DNA from: Tieghemostelium lacteum
Lineage: Eukaryota > Evosea > Eumycetozoa > Dictyosteliales > Raperosteliaceae
Direction of reading: 5' to 3'
DNA length: 64,000 nt
Assembly (NCBI GenBank): GCA_001606155.1
Contig: LODT01000025.1
Location: 62,001 to 126,000 of the forward strand
Position numbers and translations under genes: made by a program. This document shows positions 56,060-64,000 of the stretch, piece after piece. A model generated the notes under the pieces. That model ran no database searches. It was not told the DNA's origin and saw only the letters and a program-made list of their open reading frames with translations. Numbering within the stretch: position 1 is the stretch's first letter; each line of letters starts with the position of its first letter.

Positions 56060-58526
56060 TTAAGCCATATAATTATAAATCTTTCTATCTTGTTTTGATC
56101 TTTCTAAATATTCTCTTTCAATAAGAGATTCAATTCTCTTTTTTACAATGATTGGGTTTGGAATGAATCTTGATTGAAGTTGTTTCATAACTTCAGATAC
56201 CAAATTGGAGTGCTCCATAGTTTTACGAGCCTTCATTACACGAACAATAGAAGCTTCAATTTGATGTTTTCTGTCTTCGTCTACTTTTTGTCTAGTTTCA
56301 GAGGCTTCTACATTGGTTTCCTTTTGAACTACAGCCATAACCTTAACACGGAACAATTTAGATTTGAATTTTTGATTGAATGAAAAGACATCACTTTCTT
56401 CAATAGTCTTGGTTTGTGACTCCTTTTCCAAAATCTTATTCTTTGGATTGGTAAGAGCCTGTAGATTTCTCTTGAGATCCTGCTGTGGGATACCAGTCAA
56501 ATCGGTAATCTCTTTAAATGTTAATTTTTCACTGTCATTAAAGTGCACCAATATTACCATTTGGTAACTGCTAACTTGTAATTCATGTGTTTTACTTGGG
56601 AAATTAGCTTTAATCTCAGCAGTACCCATATTAGTTTGCCACAAGAGTAATCTACCATTATGATTAGATAAATAATAGGATTTAAAAGTTTCACAACACT
56701 GTAAAATCTCACGAGGTAATATACAATTGGCTGTGTTTTGTGTTGGCCAAAATCCAGTAGTTAAAACATGTACATTTAAATCAATTGGTAATGTTTTCTA
56801 TTAATTAAATATTAATAAATAAATATATACTATATTATAAAAATTTTTAAAAATACATACTTTAGTTTCTTGTAAACGATTTCTAAAACCAGTCATGGTA
56901 TCAACAGATAATTTCATATCAGTGAACATACCTTCAAGTTTAGAAGTAAATTGATAACCACATTCAGTTTTCAATTTTGCAATCATTGTTCTTTCAGCAT
57001 CATCAGAAACTGATCTACCAAGTAACAGTCTTTTTGCTAGATGTTGTTTATAATATTTTTCAAATACATCTTTTTCTTGAATAAATCTAAACAGAGTCAA
57101 AATCTTATCCAAAATTACATCGATTTCCTCATCACTGACACCTTTCAATCCTTTCTTTAATTTTTCATCAATAAATAATGAAATAAATTCTGGTGATTTT
57201 GGATTTAAATTTATAAAATATTCAAATGCCTAAAATATTAATTAATAAAGTATTTAAAATTAATATTTTGTTCATGATTGGTTGACAAGATGATTAATTG
57301 ACAGATTAGTTGATTTTTTTATACATACTTGGTGAATAGAGTGAATAAATTGTTTATCATTGTTAAAGGCTTGTAATAGTAAACGATCATATTTATCTTT
57401 GAGATCCAGGAGACTTTGGAAATAGGTACCTTCTTCTTTGGCTTTTTCTTCATCAGATACAATATCTCTACCAATTTCTCTTACATATTCAGAGATTACA
57501 TTTTTCATGGTATTTAGACCATCAGAAACTCTATTAAATAAATTGTACATTCTCTTTAGATCTTCAACCTTGTCATCCTTTAGCATTGAAATGAGACCTG
57601 AATTTTCCATTTCAATTAGAGTTTTCATGTGATTGGTAATTAATTGTCTCTCACAAACCTCTTTAAGTTTTACCTCTGAACTGCTGTCTAGATAATGTGA
57701 AACTCTCTCTAGTTCCTCTTTTAAACAAATTTCCACTTTTTTCATATAGTCTGGACAACTACATGTTGTAATGAATGCCTGTGATTCACCTTGATAAAAT
57801 GATGATGTAGTTGATAATAATGGTTTTTCAAAATCTTCAACATATACAGTTTTAGAATTTACACCCAAATCAATTAACATTTGAGTTATATTTTTAATTA
57901 ATATTCTTTATATAAAAAAAAAAATAAAATAATATTAATATATTGGTTCATGAAAATCTAAGTAATCTAAAAACATACCTATCAATAACTTCACCAGCTC
58001 TTTCTTTTTGTACCATTGATAATAAAGTTTTTAATAGTCTATCTTTGATTTGAGAAGAACGTGCAATGTTATCACGAAATAGATGTAAACCCATTTCAAA
58101 AACAGTTGGAACTTTGTTCTTTTCCAAAAATGTTTTATCCATGTACATGAGAATATCTCTAATCATGAGCATTGAGGTTTTATGGTCAATCCATGACTTG
58201 TTCAGTTCAACTAAAAAGTATTCGTCGACAGAAGATGCTACATTAGAGGCAACTGACTTCAAATGTTTATCTACCATTTTTTTCAGTTTATTATATAGAA
58301 TTTCACCATACTTATGCAATACCATATTGTAAGCATTTCTATATAACTCTTCAAATGACAATACTGAACTGTTTTGTCTGTGAATTTCTCTAATGGCTGT
58401 TTTTAATAATCTCCATGTTCTCTTTGGATAATCTGGATCAATTTGTACACCTTGATTAAAGTGTTTGAATGCTATTCTATTGGAATTTGGTTTAGATGAA
58501 GGTGATGCTGACTGGTTGTTCATCAT
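56060..58526 (-). CDS. cul3: Cullin-3 type ubiquitin-ligase scaffold, four exons
   Basis: Reverse-strand exons 58526-57979, 57905-57329, 57229-56861 and 56797-56060 sum to 2232 bases and 743 residues. The N-terminus ([37 protein letters not shown]) is closest to animal CUL3, including the extended tail before it. The cullin-homology domain has [16 protein letters not shown] and [17 protein letters not shown]. The C-terminal winged helix has the neddylation site in [20 protein letters not shown] and ends [16 protein letters not shown]. It recruits BTB-domain substrate receptors and, through the C-terminus, the RING protein Rbx1. All three introns have GTATGT donors. Confidence 0.95.
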
Positions 58527-59110
58527 TTGTTATTATTGTTGTTTATGTCTATATATATTGTTTATTCAAACTACTTTATGATTTATTGTGAAATTCTCTT
58601 TTTTTTTTATTATTATTATTTAACAATCTGCAGTATTTAGAGGGTTTAAAATTTCTTTTGTAACTAATTTTACTATTTATGATCTAATACCCCTTAAATT
58701 AACTCTTTAAATTTAGACAAAAATAATACACAATAAAAAAAATTTAAAAAAAAAAAAATAAATTAAATTTGATCTTAGTGTGGGTGAATTGTATGTATAT
58801 ATATAAATAATTAATAAATAAATATACTAGTTTTTATCTACAAATCGCTTTCGAAAAATGAATTAAAAAATGATTGAAAAAATTTTTAGGTACTATAATG
58901 TATGAAAATTGAAATTATCTAAATAACAAATAATCTTCCAAAAATTTTCAATGAATTTTTGATTTATTTTTGGTTGTGTGATGATTAAAAAAAAATATAA
59001 AAAAAATAAATAAAATCAATTCTAAATTGTTTTCATTTTTTGCAACCTAAACAAAGAATACATATGCAAAAAACAGTATTGCTAATTCTTATTGTGAGTA
59101 ATTCTTTATT
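58527..59110. other. Intergenic, 584 bases
   Basis: AT-rich spacer between the cullin-3 start and the 3' end of the next reverse-strand gene. It holds T- and A-runs and no frame or motif that I can support. Confidence 0.5.
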
Positions 59111-59716
59111 TTAGAGAGTTGGGAATTGAGCAGCATGCCAGAACTTAAAGAGTTCATCAGCTTTAATTTGGTTACCTTCATTGTTTTTAAAGTAACCAGA
59201 ACCATCGTTATCCCAGAAGATAACCATTGTCTTTTTATTCCATTCCTTTAGAGTAATATCGTGGATTTTGAATTTCTGTCCCATTTGACACCAGATTCCA
59301 AAGAATTTTGGTTTTCTGTAACTGTATGTCCAAGGCTGGTCCATGTTAACTCTGGCTACTGCAATGTTACATAATGGATGTGATTTCACACTGTCACCTG
59401 TGTAGAGATCAAATGAAGTTCCATCATTCTTCTCAATACGAATGGTTTTATCCCACATGTTCTTTTCAGTTACCAAAATGATCATCATGGAATCCTTTTC
59501 ATGAGTGTCTACAAATGATTCATCAAATTTCAGTAGTGTCTCGTTTTTCAGTTCATCTTCTTTGTTAACCCAGAGATTTAATTCATTACTGATATAACCG
59601 AGAAACAGACCACTAGCAGTGCCAACACCAGCTGCAATTGCCTTTGATTTTGCAGATGCAATAATACCACTAATTAAATAAGCTCCAGCTTCTTCAATTG
59701 CAAATATTTCAGCCAT
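59111..59716 (-). CDS. Unrecognised protein, family copy A (Gly-rich N-terminus)
   Basis: A single exon from an ATG codes for 201 residues. The first 50 residues are small and apolar with a glycine pattern (SKAIAAGVGTASGLFLGYIS), which could insert in or lie on a membrane. The rest is a compact domain with MIILVTEKNMWDKTIRIEK, SFDLYTGDSVKSHPLCNIAV, YSYRKPKFFGIWCQMGQKFK and a final VIFWDNDGSGYFKNNEG. It is about 70 percent identical by eye to the gene at 60357-60968 and shares a weaker pattern with 61591-62193. I do not recognise the fold or function; alternating hydrophobic residues suggest beta structure. No signal peptide is obvious. Confidence 0.75.
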   Translation of the reverse strand: MAEIFAIEEAGAYLISGIIASAKSKAIAAGVGTASGLFLGYISNELNLWVNKEDELKNETLLKFDESFVDTHEKDSMMIILVTEKNMWDKTIRIEKNDGTSFDLYTGDSVKSHPLCNIAVARVNMDQPWTYSYRKPKFFGIWCQMGQKFKIHDITLKEWNKKTMVIFWDNDGSGYFKNNEGNQIKADELFKFWHAAQFPTL

Positions 59717-60356
59717 TATCTTTTATAGTTATACTAATTATTATAAAGAATAAATAATTATGATAATGATTATTTATAATAAAAAAAAAATTTTATAGAA
59801 TCTAATTAGATTAATGTAAAATAAATGATTTGATTGATTTATAACATCATTCGATTGGAGGTTTACTTTAAATATCTTCTTGGAAGAATAGTATTTCTAC
59901 TTGGTAATCTACATTTTAATCCATCCTACCCCTGAGTATATAAAATCAACTACTTGTAATTCAGATATTAATTCATAAGAAAGGAGGACAAGTCATATTG
60001 AAGTTGAAATGTAATCATGTTTCTTTAGATTTTCATTTCCCAGAGTGATTTCATAAATGCGAAAAGGTGTTAATGTTTTTTTTTTGTAAAACTTTTAGGA
60101 TAAATCAATAATGGATAAAATCAATGATGTTCCAAGATTTAAATCTCAATTCTAAAATATTGAAATATATTTTATTAAACAAATAATAAAAAAATAAATC
60201 TAAAACTAAATAAAATAAATTATTATTATAAATTTATTTGAAAATAAATTTTAATATATATTTTATCATAAAATTAATAAATTATTGGATTTTGGAAATA
60301 TATTTGTAATTATAATATTTTTATTTTTAAAATTTTAAAGAATTAATAGAATGAGT
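59717..60356. other. Intergenic, 640 bases
   Basis: Spacer between family copies B (3' end) and A (5' end). A less AT-rich stretch at 59845-60060 includes CCTACCCCTGAGTATATAAAA, read on the + strand. The copy A promoter should lie at the left end on the reverse strand; T-runs are present. Nothing else supported. Confidence 0.45.
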
Positions 60357-60968
60357 TTAGAGAGTTGGAACTTGAGCTGCATTCCAATATTTAACTAATT
60401 CACTAGCTGAAACTTGATTTCCAGGATTGTTTTTAAAGTAACCATCACCATCACTGTCCCAATAGATAACCATAACTTTTCTGTTCCATTCTTTTAGAGC
60501 AATATCATGAACTTTGATCTTGTTACCTATTTGACACCAGATTCCAAAGAATTTTGGTTTTCTGTAACTATATGTCCAAGCTTGATCCATTTTAACTCTG
60601 GCAAGTGCGATATTACATAAAGGATGAGAGGTAACACTGTTTCCAGTATAGATATCAAATGAAGTTCCATCTTCTTTCTCTACACGAATGGTCTTATCCC
60701 ACATTCCCTTCTCAGTTACCAAAATGATAACCATGGAATCATCGGCATGAGTGTCGGTATAGGTCTCATCAAACTTGAACATGGTCTCTTTATTCAATTC
60801 GGATTCCTTGTTAATCCAGTTATTCAATTCATTACTAATGTATCCAGATACCAAAGCGGAACCTACAGCAATACCAGCATTTATGGCATTCTTTTTGGCG
60901 AATCCTATAACAGCACTGAGGATAATACTTCCTCCTTCAACAGCTTCAATTGCTACAACTGTTGCCAT
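60357..60968 (-). CDS. Unrecognised protein, family copy B (Gly-rich N-terminus)
   Basis: The ATG at 60968 gives 203 residues; upstream codons in frame start only from a distant methionine in AT-rich DNA and are not homologous to copy A. The N-terminal region (NAINAGIAVGSALVSGYIS) and the C-terminal domain (MVIILVTEKGMWDKTIRVEK ... YFKNNPGNQVSASELVKYWN) align without gaps to copy A apart from a two-residue length difference near the start. The ends QVPTL and QFPTL are shared. Codons are rather C- and G-rich for this genome, as in copy A, hinting at good expression. Function unknown. Confidence 0.75.
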   Translation of the reverse strand: MATVVAIEAVEGGSIILSAVIGFAKKNAINAGIAVGSALVSGYISNELNNWINKESELNKETMFKFDETYTDTHADDSMVIILVTEKGMWDKTIRVEKEDGTSFDIYTGNSVTSHPLCNIALARVKMDQAWTYSYRKPKFFGIWCQIGNKIKVHDIALKEWNRKVMVIYWDSDGDGYFKNNPGNQVSASELVKYWNAAQVPTL

Positions 60969-61590
60969 AATTATCTCTATTACAATTAGATATTTAACAC
61001 AATAACCAAACAAATCAAACAATTGATTAAATTAAAATTTTTTTTATTTCCCTCTTACCTGACGAACTTATATCACACTTGTAACATCAATAGACACTAA
61101 GTTCATTTTAGTAAAATATTTTATTGTGAAGTGATTGATTCATCTCTACTTCTTCAGATTAGTACAACATTCACGGAATCTATCATTTTATGACCCTCCA
61201 TATTTCAAAAGGGATGAAAATGCATAAAATAAAAATCTTTTTCTTGATTTTTTGTAAATTACTTTTAATACCCCTCCTGGTGACCAATTCAATCCAAAAC
61301 GGTATGTCATACAACAAGTTCAAAAAATAATAAAATCATTAATTTACATTCAAATGAAATCATTTCCCAAAAATCACTATTTCCTTTAGATTGCAAATTG
61401 AAATCATCAAAAATGTAACAAAATCACTTTCAATGAAGATATTTTTGAATTTAAACTACTACAAATGATCATCGTCAAGAGTCTCTTATATTTTCATCAA
61501 TTTATATTTTTAAAAATTTAACAATTTTCATTTTAATTTACTCTTTAGTTTATAAATACTAAATAACTTTTTTAAATTTATAATTAAAAA
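60969..61590. other. Divergent spacer, 622 bases
   Basis: Lies between the starts of family copies B (reverse) and C (forward), so it should hold both promoters. It has patches of higher GC at 61055-61100 and 61265-61320. No exon or RNA is supported. TATAAATA lies near 61551-61558 ahead of copy C. Confidence 0.45.
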
Positions 61591-62193
61591 ATGTCAGAAT
61601 ACGATACATGTGTTTCAGTAGTCCAAGAAAAAGTAAATATTATAATTTCTCAAATTCAATATTATTTGTTATTTTAAAATTTAATTAACCACTATTTTTA
61701 AAAAAAATTCAAACAGGATGTTCTTTTAGAAGCATCTGATAAGGAAAAATGTAGATTTGTTGTTGTAACTCAATTTGATTGTTGGAGAAAGGATGTTAGT
61801 TTCAGAACTGCCGATCATAAACAATTGGACTTGAATGCTGGTCATGTAGCTCCATACCAATTCACAGCTAAAAATGGTGATAAAATTAAATTCACTTTTG
61901 TAACTATTGATTTGAAAGCTGGTCCATTTAAAGCTGTTTACCGTAGAGCCAAATCAGATGAACCAAACCCAATTATGGAAAGTATCAAAACTATAGAATA
62001 TAAAGTAGCCGATCTCAAAAAGGATATAGTCTATGTCTTTTGGGCTAAAAACAAGACTCCAGCCTACTTTAAAAACCATGATTTGTTAGCTGAAGTTAAA
62101 ACTCAAGTTAACAAAAAGATTGTTGAACATAAAGCTCTTCCAAAGACTGCTGTAAGATCAGCTCCTCTAAAAACAACTCCAGCTGGTAAATAA
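61591..62193 (+). CDS. Unrecognised protein, family copy C (no Gly-rich region), two exons
   Basis: Exon 1 is 61591-61632 (MSEYDTCVSVVQEK) and exon 2 is 61717-62193; 519 bases, 172 residues. After the start it reads CRFVVVTQFDCWRKDVSFRT, then LDLNAGHVAPYQF, a spacer, FKAVYRRAKSDEP, IEYKVADLKKDIVYVFWAKN and PAYFKNHD. The order and spacing match copies A and B (VT..MWDKT.R, FDLYTGDSV, YSYRKPKF, ITLKEWNKKTMVIFW, YFKNN), so I take it as a distant member lacking the glycine-rich segment. The tail is Lys, Ala and Pro rich. Function unknown. Confidence 0.72.
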
Positions 62194-62281
62194 ATGTGTT
62201 TGATCAAACCCCCAAACCACCATTTAATAGATTCTATTATCAATAAATAAAGGGTATTTGATGTCTGTTTTTTTTGAGTAT

Positions 62282-63255
62282 TTATTGGGTTGGAGGTTGT
62301 TCTAATTCATAGGATTCTACATCTATTTCATGTTGTTTTTGTTGTTTTTGTTGTTGTTGTTTTTGGTGTCTATCTGTATAATTTTTTAATATAAATGTCA
62401 TACAACCCATTAGAATTACATTTAATAATTGAAATATTACATTTACTAGTTGTACCCAATAACCATTTCCTAGGTTATAACTACCTAGATTTTCGTATCC
62501 AATTTTAAAAGCATGACCAATGCTATTGCTACTTGGTAAATTAACTGCATATGTATTATTAGATTCTGTTGGTTCTTTAATTGGTTTATAATATTCAATT
62601 TTATGTATTAAATCACCACTACAAAATCCAGGTTTAAAAACTATAGAATCGCCAGAATCCAAACTATTCTCATAAAATAATTGATTTGATTTAAATAAAA
62701 CTTTAGTAAAATAACTTTCATCACCACAAAATTGATTTTCTATTCAAATAATTTAATTAATAATTTGATAATTATTTTAAAAATTGATAATATTTACCTT
62801 TTTGAATATTGTTTGAAAATGTTAAGAAATATAGAATTGATAGTAATGAAAATATAAAATTTAATATAATTACAGCTTGTAATATCCATAATAATGTTCT
62901 ATTATTATTCTTAACTTTAAATTTTATAGATAATACAAGAGTTACACAAGAATACAGTAATCCAATTCCTAAAAACAGTGCTGTTGGTACCATTGTTTTA
63001 TTTAATGGTCCATATTTAAATTTTAAAATTTCTGATGTTTCAGACTAATTTTTAAAAATTAGATCTTGTGTTTATGAAATAGATACATGTTTTTAATCTA
63101 CTTACAATTTTATAAGTAGCCTCTGCTACACTAAAATATAGTTTATTTTCACCCATGGATGATGAAATACTATCACTCCATTGAAACCATGGTGTTGAGA
63201 AACTGAGAATATATAATGCCACTGAAATCACAGATATTATAATGATTGGTGTCAT
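62282..63255 (-). CDS. Four-helix membrane protein (claudin-like layout), three exons
   Basis: Reverse-strand exons 63255-63106, 63044-62798 and 62739-62282 sum to 855 bases and 284 residues. Transmembrane helices lie at about 2-20 (IIIISVISVALYILSF), 68-90 (ALFLGIGLLYSCVTLVL), 100-125 (LWILQAVIILNFIFSLL) and 235-257 (LVNVIFQLLNVILMGCM). A loop after helix 1 starts STPWFQWSD, and a larger loop of about 100 residues with two cysteines lies between helices 3 and 4. The cytosolic tail is Gln-rich and ends ELEQPPTQ. Topology and the W-x-x-W start of loop 1 recall claudin/PMP22-type proteins, but I cannot prove homology. Localisation is probably the plasma membrane or endosomes. Confidence 0.8.
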
Positions 63256-63590
63256 TTTATATAAATTCCTATTTTATTTAATTTACATGTATGTTTTGAA
63301 AATAAGTGTATAAAGTGAAGAAAGGTGAAAACAATTGTATCAAAGTTTATGTTTATGATAGAACACCAATTGCAGGTTACATTATACTACCTAAGACATC
63401 TTTCTAAATCATTTTTGAATTTTTTTTTGTTTTTTTTATTTTTTTTTATAAAAATCATCAATTCTGAGGGTTACAATTCTTTGAAATAATCCAAAACCCA
63501 AACAGTAATTGACTTTTACCAAAATTATAAATTTTTATAAAACAATCATAATGCAATAATGTTAATTTATTACAACACCTCAGTAGTTAT
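63256..63590. other. Intergenic, 335 bases
   Basis: AT-rich with a long T-rich block (63417-63448). Serves as promoter for the membrane protein on the reverse strand; no other content supported. Confidence 0.45.
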
Positions 63591-63725
63591 CTAATATAGT
63601 AGCTCAGCTGGGTCATGTAATCTTCGCAATCTAAGGACAGGTGCAATTTCTGTAAACTCCATTTCTATTATAACAATTAGTATTTTAGAATAACAAAAAA
63701 GATTCTCGAAATACTTACCATCCAT
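63591..63725 (-). CDS. Possible 26-residue microprotein with one intron
   Basis: Reverse strand: ATG GAT G at 63725-63719, intron with GTAAGT donor and TTATAATAG acceptor (63718-63665), then 63664-63591 ending TAG. The product reads MDEMEFTEIAPVLRLRRLHD followed by PAELLY. The second exon is clearly less AT-rich than its surroundings, which is how coding DNA looks here, and the splice signals are good. Against it: the length is very short and I know no family. It could instead be the last exons of a longer gene with a different 5' end. Confidence 0.35.
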   Translation of the reverse strand: MDGKYFENLFCYSKILIVIIEMEFTEIAPVLRLRRLHDPAELLY

Positions 63726-63924
63726 TTTCTTTTATAACAACACGAATAACTAATATTATCAGAAAATATATATATAAAATCAAATAATTTATTTATTTTT
63801 TAAATCATTATTTGATGTGGTAAACACACTCATTCACAATTTTACATAAAATACAAATTTTCAAATTTAGTAATTTTATACATGTGTGTGAATTATAAAT
63901 TTATTTTATGCATACCATTTAGGG

Positions 63925-64000
63925 TTATTGATTATCATTTAATAACTCCCTAATTGGTTTAAATAGAGTATTATTAGAATGTGCACCTAAACTTAGATGT
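63925..64000 (-). CDS. 3' end of a reverse-strand gene cut by the right edge
   Basis: From the right edge the reverse strand reads HLSLGAHSNNTLFKPIRELL then NDNQ and a TAA at 63927-63925. Composition and lack of stops suggest a genuine C-terminus. The family cannot be named from 24 residues. Confidence 0.45.
   Translation of the reverse strand, partial: HLSLGAHSNNTLFKPIRELLNDNQ

Overview
The window is nuclear DNA of a social amoeba (Dictyostelia). It is very AT-rich, with short AT-rich GT...AG introns of about 50-90 bases, AAT runs coding for polyasparagine, FNIP-repeat and ComC-like families, a CBM49 secreted protein and helicase-fused RNA-dependent RNA polymerase. All of these are typical of the group. 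The proteins do not read as D. discoideum itself, and I cannot fix the species from sequence alone.

Layout. 1-3794: a cut-off gene, a possible small-RNA locus with a DUSE-like promoter, an ELMO-domain gene and a reverse-strand FNIP-repeat gene. 4089-17411: three tandem paralogues of about 1280 residues coding for secreted/membrane receptors (leucine-rich-like N-terminus, TIG/IPT, EGF, two ComC-type supersandwich domains, one transmembrane helix). Each has nine exons with matching phases. Their 3' parts are nearly identical while their 5' parts have diverged. 17859-35533: housekeeping and enzyme genes (ENPP-type phosphodiesterase, a frame-broken F-box/LRR-like gene, an NTF2-fold protein, a secreted Cys-rich protein, an NYN nuclease fused to a CBM48 domain, kelch-SAM, copine, ER glucosidase I, a cytochrome P450 and a DUF1764 protein). 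35703-44035: a giant gene of 2754 codons. 44036-45490: a fossil-rich interval with a perfect foldback, an LTR-element remnant and an intron-containing tRNA gene. 45685-58526: SCY1-like pseudokinase, SEC13, a CBM49 protein, an F-box/WD40 protein, long-chain acyl-CoA synthetase and cullin-3. 59111-62193: three genes of an unrecognised family. 62282-64000: a four-helix membrane protein, a possible microprotein and the end of another gene.

The most striking object is the gene at 35703-44035. One reading frame, interrupted by one in-frame intron, carries a CxxC...CxxC module, a Dicer/RIG-I-type DEAH helicase, a cellular RdRP with the DLDGD catalytic motif, and a complete-looking Cid-type nucleotidyltransferase (GS...DxD...D). 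The last three are the same activities that fission yeast assembles from separate proteins (Hrr1, Rdp1, Cid12) in the RNA-directed RNA polymerase complex. Here they look like one polypeptide.

Exon models were built by hand from splice consensus, phase and family similarity. For every multi-exon gene listed without a frame problem, the summed exon length is a multiple of three. Three genes (19241-20936, 22430-25788, 53732-55867) need one frame change each. Two of those lie in or next to A-runs and may be sequence errors.
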